Shown here piece by piece: positions 9,392 to 17,588 of a stretch of DNA of 21,364 nucleotides; within the stretch, counting starts at the first letter, position 1; each line of letters begins with the position of its first letter. A program made the position numbers and the translations under genes. Source of the DNA: Pseudomonas sp. (GTDB lineage: Bacteria; Pseudomonadota; Gammaproteobacteria; Pseudomonadales; Pseudomonadaceae); assembly GCA_026398835.1 (NCBI GenBank), contig JAPLSD010000202.1, forward strand, positions 1-21,364, given 5' to 3'. The notes beneath the pieces were generated by a model. That model did no database searches, was not told the origin of the DNA, and worked only from the letters and a program-made list of their open reading frames with translations.

Positions 9392-10078
9392 ATGGGTCAG
9401 AAAGTACATCCCATTGGCATTCGCCTGGGAATCGTCAAGGAGCACACCTCCGTCTGGTACGCAGACGGTCGGACTTATGCGGACTATTTGTTCGCTGATC
9501 TGAAGGTGCGTGAGTATCTCCAAGACAAACTAAAAAGCGCGTCCGTAAGCCGTATCGATATCCATCGTCCGGCTCAAACTGCACGTATCACCATCCACAC
9601 CGCTCGTCCAGGTATCGTTATCGGGAAGAAAGGTGAAGATGTTGAGAAACTGCGTCAGGACCTGACCAAGCAAATGGGTGTGCCTGTGCACATCAATATC
9701 GAAGAGATCCGCAAGCCGGAACTCGACGGTATGCTGGTTGCGCAGAGCGTAGCTCAGCAGCTGGAGCGTCGCGTAATGTTCCGTCGCGCTATGAAGCGCG
9801 CTGTACAAAACGCCATGCGCATTGGTGCCAAAGGCATCAAAATCCAAGTGAGCGGTCGTCTCGGCGGTGCTGAAATCGCACGTACTGAATGGTATCGCGA
9901 AGGTCGTGTGCCACTGCACACCCTGCGTGCCGACATCGACTATGCCAACTACGAAGCTCACACCACTTATGGTGTGATCGGTGTAAAGGTTTGGATCTTC
10001 AAAGGCGAAGTAATTGGTGGTCGCCAAGAAGAGCTGAAACCACAAGCACCAGCGCCTCGTAAAAAAGCTGCTAAGTAA
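9392..10078 (+). CDS. rpsC: 30S ribosomal protein S3 (uS3)
   Basis: S3 forms part of the mRNA entry tunnel and contributes to mRNA unwinding. The start ATG at 9392 gives [18 protein letters not shown] and 228 residues. The frame is open further upstream to 9308, but that part lies inside rplV and is not conserved. A KH-type RNA-binding motif is visible in [16 protein letters not shown] at about residues 71-86. The C-terminal tail is basic and rich in Ala, Pro and Lys. It is followed after 12 bases by rplP. Confidence 0.98.
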
Positions 10079-10090
10079 GGGGTACGCCAA

Positions 10091-10504
10091 ATGTTGCAAC
10101 CAAAGCGTACGAAGTTCCGCAAGCAGATGACAGGCCACAACCGTGGCTTGGCTCAGCGCGGTAGCAAAGTCAGCTTCGGCGAATATGCGCTGAAGTCTGT
10201 TGCTCGTGGTCGTCTCACCGCTCGTCAGATCGAGTCAGCGCGTCGTGCTCTGACCCGTCACGTAAAACGTGGCGGCAAGATCTGGATCCGTGTATTCCCG
10301 GACAAGCCTGTCACCAAGAAGCCACTCGAAGTTCGGATGGGTAAAGGTAAGGGTAACGTGGAATATTGGGTTGCCCAGATTCAGCCAGGCAAAGTCCTGT
10401 ATGAAATCGAGGGTGTTACTGAAGAGCTGGCGCGTGAGGCTTTCGCCCTGGCTGCTGCAAAGCTGCCGCTCGCCACCTCCTTTGTTAAACGGACGGTGAT
10501 GTGA
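10091..10504 (+). CDS. rplP: 50S ribosomal protein L16 (uL16)
   Basis: L16 lies at the base of the central protuberance and helps position the tRNA acceptor arms in the A and P sites. The 137-residue product begins [19 protein letters not shown]. The conserved [23 protein letters not shown] segment is intact; the Arg near residue 81 that is hydroxylated in E. coli lies just before it, in [10 protein letters not shown]. The TGA stop overlaps the rpmC start by one base (TGATG), pointing to translational coupling. Confidence 0.98.
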
Positions 10505-10695
10505 TGAAAGCGAATGAACTTCGTGAAAAATCAGCACAGCAGCTGAACGAGCAACTGCTCGGCCTGCTGCGCGACCAGTTCAATCTGCGTATGCAGAAAG
10601 CAACTGGCCAGTTGGGGCAGTCTCACCTGCTCTCGCAAGTTAAACGTGACATCGCTCGCGTGAAGACTGTGCTTAACCAGCAGGCAGGTAAGTAA
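10504..10695 (+). CDS. rpmC: 50S ribosomal protein L29 (uL29)
   Basis: L29 is a small two-helix protein beside L23 at the tunnel exit. The ATG at 10504 gives [18 protein letters not shown] and 63 residues, the family length. A GTG three bases earlier would only add one Met and lies within the rplP stop region. The C-terminal [18 protein letters not shown] helix is typical. The gap to rpsQ is 2 bases. Confidence 0.97.
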
Positions 10696-10697
10696 TC

Positions 10698-10964
10698 ATG
10701 GCTGAAGCCGAAAAAACCGTCCGTACGCTGACTGGCCGTGTTGTCAGCGACAAGATGGACAAGACCATCACCGTTCTGATCGAGCGCCGCGTTAAGCACC
10801 CGATCTACGGTAAATATGTTAAGCGTTCGACTAAGCTGCACGCGCACGACGAAACCAATCAGTGCCACATCGGCGACAAAGTCACTATTCGTGAAACTCG
10901 TCCGCTGGCCAAGACCAAGTCTTGGGCATTGGTTGAAGTTCTCGAACGCGCTGTGGAAGTCTAA
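10698..10964 (+). CDS. rpsQ: 30S ribosomal protein S17 (uS17)
   Basis: S17 is a primary 16S rRNA-binding protein of the 30S body with an OB fold. The 88-residue product shows the hallmark [27 protein letters not shown] stretch and the [11 protein letters not shown] motif. It ends the block that corresponds to the E. coli S10 operon. Only 23 bases separate it from rplN, with no terminator or promoter visible, so transcription is expected to continue. Confidence 0.98.
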   Translation: MAEAEKTVRTLTGRVVSDKMDKTITVLIERRVKHPIYGKYVKRSTKLHAHDETNQCHIGDKVTIRETRPLAKTKSWALVEVLERAVEV

Positions 10965-10987
10965 GGACTAGGGGTCGGAGAAATTAT

Positions 10988-11356
10988 ATGATTCAGACTC
11001 AATCCATGCTCGATGTGGCCGATAACAGCGGCGCTCGCCGCGTTATGTGCATCAAGGTGCTGGGTGGCTCCCATCGTCGTTACGCTGGTATCGGTGACAT
11101 CATCAAAGTTACCGTCAAGGAAGCAATTCCTCGCGGTAAGGTGAAAAAAGGCCAAGTGATGACTGCTGTTGTAGTCCGCACTCGCCACGGTGTCCGTCGT
11201 GCTGACGGCTCCATCATCCGCTTTGATGGCAACGCTGCTGTTCTGTTGAACAACAAGCAAGAGCCGATCGGCACCCGTATCTTTGGGCCAGTGACCCGTG
11301 AACTTCGTACTGAGAAGTTCATGAAGATCGTCTCGCTCGCCCCAGAAGTGCTGTAA
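10988..11356 (+). CDS. rplN: 50S ribosomal protein L14 (uL14)
   Basis: L14 sits at the subunit interface, where it forms bridges and is the docking point for the silencing factor RsfS. The 122-residue product begins [27 protein letters not shown] and ends with the conserved [20 protein letters not shown]. In E. coli this is the first gene of the spc operon and has its own promoter; here the gap upstream is too short and has no recognisable boxes. rplX follows after 11 bases. Confidence 0.98.
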   Translation: MIQTQSMLDVADNSGARRVMCIKVLGGSHRRYAGIGDIIKVTVKEAIPRGKVKKGQVMTAVVVRTRHGVRRADGSIIRFDGNAAVLLNNKQEPIGTRIFGPVTRELRTEKFMKIVSLAPEVL

Positions 11357-11367
11357 GGAGATCCGAC

Positions 11368-11682
11368 ATGCAAAAGATTCGTCGTGACGACGAGATCATC
11401 GTGATCGCCGGCAAAGACAAAGGTAAGCGCGGTAAGGTGCTTAAGGTTCTCGCTGATGACCGTCTGGTCGTTGGTGGTCTGAACCTGGTTAAGCGTCATA
11501 CCAAGCCTAATCCGATGTCGGGCGTACAAGGCGGTATCGTCGAGAAAGAAGCGCCACTGCACGCTTCTAACGTCGCCATTTTCAACGGCGAAACCAACAA
11601 GGCTGACCGCGTTGGTTTCAAAGTAGAAGACGGCAAGAAAATTCGTGTCTTCAAGTCGACCCAAAAAGCGGTTGATGCTTGA
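11368..11682 (+). CDS. rplX: 50S ribosomal protein L24 (uL24)
   Basis: L24 is one of the two assembly initiators of the large subunit. The 104-residue product contains the KOW motif in [20 protein letters not shown] (residues about 7-26) and the conserved [11 protein letters not shown] segment. A GGAG-type ribosome binding site lies just upstream of the ATG. The 20-base gap to rplE corresponds in position to the S8 repressor site of the E. coli spc operon, but no S8-like fold could be established by eye. Confidence 0.98.
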   Translation: MQKIRRDDEIIVIAGKDKGKRGKVLKVLADDRLVVGGLNLVKRHTKPNPMSGVQGGIVEKEAPLHASNVAIFNGETNKADRVGFKVEDGKKIRVFKSTQKAVDA

Positions 11683-11702
11683 ACACTGCTAGGTAGAAGA
11701 CC

Positions 11703-12242
11703 ATGGCACGACTAAAAGAGATTTATCGGAAGGAAATCGCACCGAAACTTAAGGAAGAACTTAAGCTTTCGAACGTGATGGAAGTTCCGCGCGTTACCAA
11801 AATCACCCTGAACATGGGTCTGGGCGAAGCGATCGGCGACAAAAAAGTCATCGAGCACGCTGTTGCTGACCTGGAAAAGATCACCGGTCAAAAAGTCGTT
11901 GTGACTTACGCTCGGAAATCCATCGCTGGCTTTAAAGTCCGTGAAGGTTGGCCGATCGGCGTCAAAGTGACTCTGCGCCGTGAGCGTATGTACGAATTCC
12001 TGGATCGTCTGCTGTCGATCTCCCTGCCTCGGGTCCGCGACTTCCGCGGCCTGAATGCCAAGTCCTTCGATGGTCGTGGTAACTACAGCATGGGCGTTAA
12101 AGAGCAGATCATCTTCCCGGAAATCGACTACGACAAGATCGATGCTCTCCGCGGTCTGGACATTACCCTGACCACCACTGCCAAGAACGATGATGAAGGT
12201 CGCGCTCTGCTGCGCGCTTTCAAATTCCCGTTCCGCAACTGA
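11703..12242 (+). CDS. rplE: 50S ribosomal protein L5 (uL5)
   Basis: L5 belongs to the 5S rRNP in the central protuberance and contacts the P-site tRNA and S13. The 179-residue product contains [33 protein letters not shown] and the C-terminal [20 protein letters not shown] region. Length and ends match the family. The ATG at 11703 is preceded by a modest AGGTAGA ribosome binding sequence. rpsN starts 13 bases downstream. Confidence 0.98.
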   Translation: MARLKEIYRKEIAPKLKEELKLSNVMEVPRVTKITLNMGLGEAIGDKKVIEHAVADLEKITGQKVVVTYARKSIAGFKVREGWPIGVKVTLRRERMYEFLDRLLSISLPRVRDFRGLNAKSFDGRGNYSMGVKEQIIFPEIDYDKIDALRGLDITLTTTAKNDDEGRALLRAFKFPFRN

Positions 12243-12255
12243 TTGGAGTAGGACC

Positions 12256-12561
12256 ATGGCCAAGATGAGCATGAAAAACCGCGAGCTGAAGCGTCAGCTC
12301 ACGGTTGCCAAGTACGCCAAGAAGCGTGCAGCACTGAAAGCTATCATCGTTGATCTGAACGCAAGTCCAGAAGCGCGTTGGGAAGCTACAGTAGCTCTGC
12401 AGAAGCAGCCACGTGACGCAAGCGCCTCGCGCATGCGTAACCGCTGCCGCCTGACTGGTCGTCCACACGGCGTTTACCGCAAGTTCGGCCTTGGCCGTAA
12501 CAAACTGCGTGAAGCGGCAATGCGTGGTGACGTACCAGGTCTGGTTAAAGCCAGCTGGTAA
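12256..12561 (+). CDS. rpsN: 30S ribosomal protein S14 (uS14), zinc-free form
   Basis: S14 is a late-assembling head protein. The ATG at 12256 gives [20 protein letters not shown] and 101 residues; GGAGTAGGA lies just before it. The long form with a single Cys in [18 protein letters not shown] lacks the CxxC pairs of zinc-binding S14, so this is the zinc-independent type usual in gammaproteobacteria. It is the last gene before an internal terminator and a new promoter, which is unusual compared with E. coli, where rpsH follows in the same block. Confidence 0.98.
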   Translation: MAKMSMKNRELKRQLTVAKYAKKRAALKAIIVDLNASPEARWEATVALQKQPRDASASRMRNRCRLTGRPHGVYRKFGLGRNKLREAAMRGDVPGLVKASW

Positions 12562-12585
12562 GTACTGTCAAAGTCTCGATGTTCG

Positions 12586-12599
12586 GGATCGCAAGATCC
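12586..12599 (+). other. small GCAA-loop hairpin after rpsN
   Basis: GGATC (12586-12590) pairs with GATCC (12595-12599) around a GCAA tetraloop, 24 bases after the rpsN stop. No T-run follows, so it is not a terminator by itself. It may protect the 3' end of the upstream mRNA. Function is not established. Confidence 0.35.
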
Positions 12600-12621
12600 T
12601 GACCGTCGGTGGCCTTGAATC

Positions 12622-12651
12622 TGAATCAAGCCCCTTTTGGGGCTTGATTCA
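12622..12651 (+). terminator. palindromic terminator after rpsN
   Basis: TGAATCAAGCCCC (12622-12634) and GGGGCTTGATTCA (12639-12651) form a perfect 13-bp stem with a TTTT loop. Taken as a shorter CAAGCCCC stem, the downstream T-rich GATTCATTT acts as the tail. The shape matches common Pseudomonas terminators and probably works in both directions. The T-run is imperfect, so some read-through from rpsN into rpsH is plausible. Confidence 0.75.
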
Positions 12652-12672
12652 TTTGTGGGGTGTGTCTAGAAT
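12644..12672 (+). promoter_or_regulatory. sigma70-type promoter before rpsH
   Basis: TTGATT (12644-12649) and TAGAAT (12667-12672) are spaced exactly 17 bases apart. The -35 box lies inside the right arm of the preceding terminator stem. The predicted start is near 12679, giving a leader of about 92 bases before rpsH. This would drive rpsH to rpmJ as a unit. Confidence 0.78.
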
Positions 12673-12676
12673 ACCC

Positions 12677-12750
12677 GGCTCGCCTGAGCCCGTACTTTTT
12701 ACGTGCGGAGTTTCTCGGCGAAGGTTGTAGCCGCAAGGCTTATTTTTTTT
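12677..12750 (+). promoter_or_regulatory. structured rpsH leader with attenuator-like element
   Basis: The leader holds GGCTC/GAGCC (12677-12681 with 12686-12690), CGTA/TACG (12691-12694 with 12700-12703), and AGCC/GGCT (12729-12732 with 12737-12740) around a GCAA loop, followed by TA and eight T residues (12743-12750). CGGC at 12716-12719 can instead pair with GCCG at 12730-12733, which would block the last hairpin. That pattern resembles an attenuator with a competing structure, but stems of four pairs are weak. A role in S8-linked control is speculation. Confidence 0.35.
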
Positions 12751-12770
12751 GTATCAGGAGCGTCTAGCCC

Positions 12771-13163
12771 ATGAGTATGCAGGACCCGTTAGCGGACATG
12801 CTAACTCGAATCCGTAATGCCCAGATGGCTGAAAAGTCCGTCGTAAGCATGCCATCTTCCACGTTGAAGGTAGCTGTAGCCAAAGTCCTCAAGGACGAAG
12901 GTTACATCGCGGGTTATCAGATCAGCAGCGAAATCAAACCGTTGCTATCCATCGAGCTGAAATATTTCGAAGGCCGTCCGGTCATCGAAGAAGTGAAGCG
13001 CGTTAGTCGTCCAGGCCTGCGTCAGTACAAGTCCGTCGATGATCTGCCAAAAGTTCGTGGCGGTCTCGGTGTGTCTATCGTCTCCACCAACAAAGGTGTG
13101 ATGACGGATCGTGCTGCGCGCGCTGCCGGTGTCGGCGGCGAAGTTCTTTGCACTGTGTTCTAA
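12771..13163 (+). CDS. rpsH: 30S ribosomal protein S8 (uS8)
   Basis: S8 binds the central domain of 16S rRNA and in E. coli represses spc-operon translation. The 130-residue product begins [19 protein letters not shown] and ends with the conserved [11 protein letters not shown]. The CAGGAG ribosome binding site at about 12755-12760 is well placed. Here it is the first gene after an internal promoter, so S8 output could be set separately from rplN-rpsN. Confidence 0.98.
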   Translation: MSMQDPLADMLTRIRNAQMAEKSVVSMPSSTLKVAVAKVLKDEGYIAGYQISSEIKPLLSIELKYFEGRPVIEEVKRVSRPGLRQYKSVDDLPKVRGGLGVSIVSTNKGVMTDRAARAAGVGGEVLCTVF

Positions 13164-13175
13164 GGGGGGATAAGC

Positions 13176-13709
13176 ATGTCACGCGTCGCTAAGAACCCCG
13201 TTAAGCTGCCAGCTGGTGTCGAAGTAAAATTCGCCGGCCAACAGCTTTCGGTGAAGGGTACCAAGGGTACTCTAGAGCTGAACATCCATTCGTCTGTTGA
13301 GATCGTTGAAGAAGCTGGTGAGCTGCGTTTCGCTGCTCGCAATGGCGATCAACAAACTCGCGCAATGGCCGGTACCACTCGTGCGTTGGTAAACAACATG
13401 GTCCAAGGCGTAAGCCAAGGCTTCGAGCGTAAGCTCCAGCTGGTCGGTGTTGGTTACAAAGCGCAAGCTAAAGGCGAAGTGCTGTCCCTGGCTCTCGGCT
13501 TCTCGCACCCAGTGGAATACGAACTGCCGAAAGGCATCACCGCTGAGACCCCTAGCCAGACCGATATCCTCATCCGAGGAATCGATAAGCAGCTGGTAGG
13601 TCAAGTGGCCGCTGAGATCCGCGACTTCCGTCCACCAGAGCCTTACAAAGGCAAAGGTGTGCGTTACGCGGACGAAGTCGTCCGCCGTAAAGAAGCCAAG
13701 AAGAAGTAG
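13176..13709 (+). CDS. rplF: 50S ribosomal protein L6 (uL6)
   Basis: L6 has two related domains and lies near the factor-binding site, next to the sarcin-ricin loop. The 177-residue product begins [18 protein letters not shown] and contains the family signature in [16 protein letters not shown] near the C-terminus. Some aminoglycoside resistance maps to this C-terminal part in other bacteria; no truncation is present. It starts 12 bases after rpsH and precedes rplR by 10 bases. Confidence 0.98.
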   Translation: MSRVAKNPVKLPAGVEVKFAGQQLSVKGTKGTLELNIHSSVEIVEEAGELRFAARNGDQQTRAMAGTTRALVNNMVQGVSQGFERKLQLVGVGYKAQAKGEVLSLALGFSHPVEYELPKGITAETPSQTDILIRGIDKQLVGQVAAEIRDFRPPEPYKGKGVRYADEVVRRKEAKKK

Positions 13710-13719
13710 GGCATAGCAA

Positions 13720-14070
13720 ATGACCGACAAAAAAGTTACTCGACTGCGTCGCGCTCGCAAAGCACGCCTGAAAATGCACGAACTCGAAGTCGTGCGTCTC
13801 TGCGTGTTCCGCTCTTCGCAGCACATCTACGCCCAGGTCATCTCGGCCGACGGCAACAAAGTCCTGGCAAGCGCCTCGACTTTGGATAAAGAACTGCGTG
13901 ATGGCGCCACTGGCAACATCGACGCGGCCACTAAGGTTGGCCAGCTGGTCGCTACGCGTGCTAAAGCCGCTGGCGTCTCGCAGGTGGCTTTCGACCGCTC
14001 TGGCTTCAAGTACCACGGCCGCGTCAAGGCGCTGGCTGATGCTGCTCGTGAAGCTGGGCTGGAGTTCTAA
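13720..14070 (+). CDS. rplR: 50S ribosomal protein L18 (uL18)
   Basis: L18 binds 5S rRNA and brings it to the large subunit with L5. The 116-residue product begins with a very basic tail ([16 protein letters not shown]) and contains [13 protein letters not shown] and the C-terminal [26 protein letters not shown]. Length is normal. rpsE begins 3 bases after its stop. Confidence 0.98.
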   Translation: MTDKKVTRLRRARKARLKMHELEVVRLCVFRSSQHIYAQVISADGNKVLASASTLDKELRDGATGNIDAATKVGQLVATRAKAAGVSQVAFDRSGFKYHGRVKALADAAREAGLEF

Positions 14071-14073
14071 GTT

Positions 14074-14574
14074 ATGTCAAATAACGACCAAAAGCGCGAC
14101 GAAGGCTACATCGAGAAGCTGGTTCAAGTTAACCGCGTTGCTAAAACCGTTAAAGGCGGCCGTATCTTCACCTTCACCGCGTTGACCGTGGTTGGTGATG
14201 GCAAGGGCCGTGTTGGTTTCGGTCGTGGCAAGTCACGTGAAGTGCCTGCTGCGATCCAGAAAGCAATGGAAGCTGCTCGTCGCAACATGATTCAAGTGGA
14301 CCTTAACGGCACCACTTTGCAGTACGCAATGAAATCCGCCCATGGCGCTTCCAAGGTGTACATGCAGCCTGCTTCTGAAGGTACCGGTATCATCGCTGGC
14401 GGCGCTATGCGTGCTGTCCTCGAGGTTGCTGGTGTTCAGAACGTCCTGGCCAAGTGCTACGGCTCGACTAACCCGGTAAACGTGGTTCACGCCACTTTCA
14501 AGGGTTTGAAAGCAATGCAGTCTCCTGAATCCATTGCCGCCAAGCGTGGCAAAAGCGTCAAGGAGATCTTCTGA
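14074..14574 (+). CDS. rpsE: 30S ribosomal protein S5 (uS5)
   Basis: S5 lies at the mRNA entry and the neck of the small subunit and affects decoding accuracy. The 166-residue product shows the double-stranded-RNA-like N-terminal domain, with [21 protein letters not shown] at about residues 15-35, the loop where spectinomycin resistance changes arise; it appears wild type. The [17 protein letters not shown] segment is conserved. It overlaps none of its neighbours; rpmD starts 2 bases after its stop. Confidence 0.98.
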   Translation: MSNNDQKRDEGYIEKLVQVNRVAKTVKGGRIFTFTALTVVGDGKGRVGFGRGKSREVPAAIQKAMEAARRNMIQVDLNGTTLQYAMKSAHGASKVYMQPASEGTGIIAGGAMRAVLEVAGVQNVLAKCYGSTNPVNVVHATFKGLKAMQSPESIAAKRGKSVKEIF

Positions 14575-14576
14575 TC

Positions 14577-14753
14577 ATGGCTACCGTTAAAGTAACGCTG
14601 ATCAAAAGCATGACCGGCCGTATCCCTAATCACAAATTGTGCATTAAGGGTCTGGGTCTGCGTCGCATCGGTCACACTGTAGAAGTACTTGATACTCCCG
14701 AGAATCGCGGGATGATCAACAAGGCTTACTACATGCTGCGAGTCGAGGGTTAA
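14577..14753 (+). CDS. rpmD: 50S ribosomal protein L30 (uL30)
   Basis: This short gene encodes 58 residues beginning [20 protein letters not shown] and ending [11 protein letters not shown], a clear bacterial L30. L30 is a small peripheral large-subunit protein with a ferredoxin-like fold. It sits in the expected place between rpsE and rplO. GGAGATC near the rpsE end (about 14562-14568) provides the ribosome binding site. The spacing to rplO is 3 bases, so coupling is likely. Confidence 0.97.
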   Translation: MATVKVTLIKSMTGRIPNHKLCIKGLGLRRIGHTVEVLDTPENRGMINKAYYMLRVEG

Positions 14754-14756
14754 TCG

Positions 14757-15191
14757 ATGAAACTCAATGATCTGAGTCCTGCGCCGGGTTCCCGTCGCGA
14801 GAAGCATCGTCCGGGCCGTGGTATCGGTAGTGGTTTGGGTAAGACTGGTGGCCGTGGTCACAAAGGTCAGTCCTCCCGCTCCGGTGGCACCATTGCTCCG
14901 GGCTTTGAAGGCGGTCAACAGCCGCTGCATCGTCGTCTGCCGAAATTCGGTTTCGTTTCCCTGAAAGCCATGGATCGCGCAGAAGTGCGTTTGTCCGAAC
15001 TGGCTAAAGTGGAAGGCGACATCGTCACCGTGCAGTCCTTGAAGGATGCCAACGTGATTAACCAAAACGTACAGCGTGTGAAAATCATGCTGTCCGGTGA
15101 AGTTACTCGCGCGGTCACCATCAAGGGTATCGCAGCCACCAAAGGTGCGCGTGCGGCTATCGAAGCAGCTGGCGGCAAGTTCGAGGAATAA
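14757..15191 (+). CDS. rplO: 50S ribosomal protein L15 (uL15)
   Basis: L15 is a largely extended protein that threads through 23S rRNA and acts late in assembly. The 144-residue product begins [22 protein letters not shown] and has the glycine- and arginine-rich [22 protein letters not shown] region at about residues 22-43. Length is normal. Its TAA stop is followed directly by the secY ATG, and the secY ribosome binding site lies inside this gene. Confidence 0.98.
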   Translation: MKLNDLSPAPGSRREKHRPGRGIGSGLGKTGGRGHKGQSSRSGGTIAPGFEGGQQPLHRRLPKFGFVSLKAMDRAEVRLSELAKVEGDIVTVQSLKDANVINQNVQRVKIMLSGEVTRAVTIKGIAATKGARAAIEAAGGKFEE

Positions 15192-16520
15192 ATGGCTAAG
15201 CAAGGTGCTCTCTCAGCGCTCAGCAAAGGCGGGTTATCCGAGCTCTGGGCTCGACTGCGTTTTCTATTCCTGGCGATTATCGTCTACCGAATAGGCGCAC
15301 ACATCCCAGTTCCTGGTATCAACCCGGACCGGCTGGCGGACCTGTTTCGACAGAATGAGGGGACCATTCTTAGCTTGTTCAACATGTTTTCCGGTGGCGC
15401 GCTGGAACGGATGAGCATCTTTGCACTGGGGATCATGCCGTACATTTCGGCATCGATCATCATGCAACTGATGACCGCTGTCAGTCCGCAGCTGGAGCAG
15501 TTGAAGAAGGAAGGTGAGGCTGGTCGTCGTAAGATCAGCCAATACACCCGCTATGGCACTGTCGTCCTCGCTCTCGTTCAGGCTATCGGCATGTCCGTTG
15601 GTTTGGCGGGGCAGGGCGTTGCGTTCACTGGTGACTTTGGCTTCCATTTCGTCGCGGTATCCACGTTTGTGGCTGGTGCGATGTTCATGATGTGGCTGGG
15701 TGAGCAGATTACTGAGCGCGGTGTTGGTAACGGTATCTCGATGTTGATTTTTTCGGGTATCGTCGCCGGTCTTCCGAGAGCGATCGGGCAGTCTTTCGAG
15801 TCTGCACGTCAGGGTGATATCAATATCTTCGCCCTGGTTGCCATCGGTTTGCTGGCAGTAGCGATTATCGGTTTCGTGGTGTTCATTGAGCGTGGTCAGC
15901 GGCGTATCGCCGTTCATTACGCCAAGCGTCAGCAGGGCCGCAAGGTGTTTGCTGCGCAGACTAGCCACTTGCCGCTAAAAGTGAATATGGCCGGTGTTAT
16001 TCCTGCTATTTTCGCGAGCAGCATTTTGCTGTTCCCGGCTTCGTTGGGTGCCTGGTTTGGTCAGTCTGAAGGTATGGGCTGGTTGCAGGACATCTCGCAG
16101 TCGATCGCTCCTGGTCAGCCGTTGAATATTCTGCTGTTTAGTGCAGGGATTATTTTCTTCTGCTTCTTCTATACGGCGTTGATGTTCAATCCGAAAGACG
16201 TAGCGGAAAACCTGAAGAAGTCCGGTGCCTTTATTCCGGGCATCCGTCCAGGTGAGCAGTCCGCGCGCTATATTGATGGCGTTCTGACTCGCTTGACCAT
16301 GTTCGGTGCTCTATATATGACGGCCGTGTGCCTGTTGCCCCAGTTCCTGGTGGTTGCAGCAAACGTTCCGTTCTACCTTGGCGGGACCTCGTTGCTGATC
16401 GTGGTCGTGGTTGTTATGGACTTCATGTCCCAAGTACAATCGCACCTCGTTTCGCACCAGTACGAATCCCTGATGAAGAAAGCCAACCTGAAGGGTTACG
16501 GCAGCGGCATGTTGCGCTGA
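15192..16520 (+). CDS. secY: Sec translocase channel subunit SecY
   Basis: SecY forms the protein-conducting channel of the inner membrane with SecE and SecG and works with SecA or ribosomes. The 442-residue product has the family length and ten hydrophobic segments. Conserved marks are [12 protein letters not shown] after the first segment, the plug region [26 protein letters not shown], and the TM10-cytosolic end [13 protein letters not shown]. It is the only membrane protein in the window and sits in the spc operon as in most bacteria. It begins right after the rplO stop codon, which suggests strong translational coupling. Confidence 0.98.
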   Translation: MAKQGALSALSKGGLSELWARLRFLFLAIIVYRIGAHIPVPGINPDRLADLFRQNEGTILSLFNMFSGGALERMSIFALGIMPYISASIIMQLMTAVSPQLEQLKKEGEAGRRKISQYTRYGTVVLALVQAIGMSVGLAGQGVAFTGDFGFHFVAVSTFVAGAMFMMWLGEQITERGVGNGISMLIFSGIVAGLPRAIGQSFESARQGDINIFALVAIGLLAVAIIGFVVFIERGQRRIAVHYAKRQQGRKVFAAQTSHLPLKVNMAGVIPAIFASSILLFPASLGAWFGQSEGMGWLQDISQSIAPGQPLNILLFSAGIIFFCFFYTALMFNPKDVAENLKKSGAFIPGIRPGEQSARYIDGVLTRLTMFGALYMTAVCLLPQFLVVAANVPFYLGGTSLLIVVVVVMDFMSQVQSHLVSHQYESLMKKANLKGYGSGMLR

Positions 16521-16547
16521 GTACCTATAAGGTTCGAGGAGTTGGTG

Positions 16548-16664
16548 ATGAAAGTTCGTGCATCGGTGAAAAAGCTGTGCCGTAACTGCAAAATTATTCG
16601 CCGCGAAGGTGTTGTTCGAGTAATTTGCAGCGCGGAACCGCGTCACAAACAGCGCCAAGGCTGA
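16548..16664 (+). CDS. rpmJ: 50S ribosomal protein L36 (bL36), zinc-binding form
   Basis: This 38-residue gene reads [20 protein letters not shown] and ends RHKQRQG. Cys11, Cys14, Cys27 and His33 form the zinc ribbon of the C+ type. L36 is the smallest large-subunit protein and binds 23S rRNA near the base of the L7/L12 stalk. CGAGGAG before the ATG is a strong ribosome binding site. It follows secY as in E. coli and other gammaproteobacteria, and closes this transcription unit. A zinc-free paralogue may exist elsewhere in the genome, as known for some pseudomonads; that cannot be seen here. Confidence 0.96.
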
Positions 16665-16681
16665 GTGTGATCCGCTTGAAG

Positions 16682-16705
16682 CCCAGCAGCTAGTGCGCTG
16701 CTGGG
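16682..16705 (+). terminator. terminator after rpmJ
   Basis: CCCAGCAGC (16682-16690) and GCTGCTGGG (16697-16705) form a perfect 9-bp stem with a 6-base loop, followed by a T-rich but broken tail (TTGATTATTTGTTATT). It separates the rpsH-rpmJ unit from the alpha operon. The tail also holds the -35 box of the next promoter. Because the T-run is interrupted, partial read-through is likely. Confidence 0.75.
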
Positions 16706-16734
16706 TTGATTATTTGTTATTACAGCGATATTAT
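16706..16734 (+). promoter_or_regulatory. sigma70-type promoter of the alpha operon
   Basis: TTGATT (16706-16711) begins at the base directly after the terminator stem, and TATTAT (16729-16734) lies 17 bases further on. The predicted start is near 16741, about 53 bases before rpsM. In the leader, CGCCC (16739-16743) can pair with GGGCG (16760-16764), or CCTA (16742-16745) with TAGG (16765-16768). The leader is shorter than that of E. coli, whose S4-binding pseudoknot occupies more than 100 bases. Confidence 0.72.
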
Positions 16735-16793
16735 CTCGCGCCCTATTTCTTGGCTTCCGGGGCGTAGGTAGCTGTCAATTGGAGTCCCACTGA

Positions 16794-17150
16794 ATGGCCC
16801 GTATTGCAGGCGTTAACATTCCAGATAACAAGCACACTGTTATCTCGCTGACCTACATCTATGGTGTTGGTCGCACTACTGCACAGAAAATTTGTGCAGT
16901 GACTGGGGTAAACCCAGCCGCAAAGATCAAGGATCTGAGCGACGAGCAGATTGAACAGCTGCGTGGCGAAGTGGCGAAGTTCACCACTGAAGGTGACCTG
17001 CGTCGCGAAATCAACATGAAAATCAAGCGTTTGATGGACCTCGGTTGCTATCGCGGTCTGCGTCATCGTCGTGGTCTTCCAGTACGCGGTCAGCGTACCA
17101 AGACTAACGCGCGTACCCGTAAAGGTCCGCGTAAGCCGATCCGCAAGTAA
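16794..17150 (+). CDS. rpsM: 30S ribosomal protein S13 (uS13)
   Basis: S13 lies in the head and contacts P-site tRNA and, through L5, the large subunit. The 118-residue product begins [26 protein letters not shown] and has the conserved [25 protein letters not shown] tail (one of the tRNA-contacting parts). TTGGAG about 9 bases before the ATG serves as ribosome binding site. It is the first gene of the alpha operon. Confidence 0.98.
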   Translation: MARIAGVNIPDNKHTVISLTYIYGVGRTTAQKICAVTGVNPAAKIKDLSDEQIEQLRGEVAKFTTEGDLRREINMKIKRLMDLGCYRGLRHRRGLPVRGQRTKTNARTRKGPRKPIRK

Positions 17151-17180
17151 TCGCCCCAGCGAATCGACAGGAAATTAATC

Positions 17181-17570
17181 ATGGCAAAACCTGCTGCTCG
17201 TCCTCGTAAAAAAGTCAAAAAGACAGTGGTTGATGGCATCGCCCACATCCACGCGTCTTTTAACAACACCATCGTGACCATCACCGACCGTCAAGGTAAT
17301 GCGCTTTCTTGGGCTACCTCCGGTGGTTCGGGTTTCCGCGGTTCTCGCAAGTCCACGCCGTTCGCTGCTCAAGTAGCTGCTGAACGTGCTGGTCAAGCTG
17401 CGCTGGAATATGGCCTGAAAAACCTTGACGTCAACGTCAAAGGTCCAGGTCCAGGTCGTGAGTCCGCTGTCCGTGCATTGAACGGCTGTGGCTATAAGAT
17501 CGCCAGCATCACCGACGTGACGCCAATCCCGCACAACGGGTGCCGTCCGCCGAAGAAGCGCCGCGTGTAA
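17181..17570 (+). CDS. rpsK: 30S ribosomal protein S11 (uS11)
   Basis: S11 is a platform protein near the E site and the Shine-Dalgarno helix. The 129-residue product begins [19 protein letters not shown], contains [17 protein letters not shown] and ends with [20 protein letters not shown], the family signature. In E. coli an Asn of S11 is found as isoaspartate; the conserved Asn-Gly near the C-terminus (HNGC) is retained. rpsD starts 18 bases downstream. Confidence 0.98.
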   Translation: MAKPAARPRKKVKKTVVDGIAHIHASFNNTIVTITDRQGNALSWATSGGSGFRGSRKSTPFAAQVAAERAGQAALEYGLKNLDVNVKGPGPGRESAVRALNGCGYKIASITDVTPIPHNGCRPPKKRRV

Positions 17571-17588
17571 TCCAGGAGATTGTAAAGA

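Noticed and set aside
10965..10987. E. coli-like spc promoter before rplN
   Set aside because: The gap is only 23 bases and no -10/-35 pair with correct spacing was found there or in the end of rpsQ.
12190..12255. Upstream start for rpsN
   Set aside because: It lies inside rplE; ATG at 12256 with GGAG upstream gives the 101-aa family length.
12491..12730. 79-aa open frame across the rpsN-rpsH gap
   Set aside because: It starts inside rpsN in another frame and crosses the terminator and promoter; no recognisable protein.
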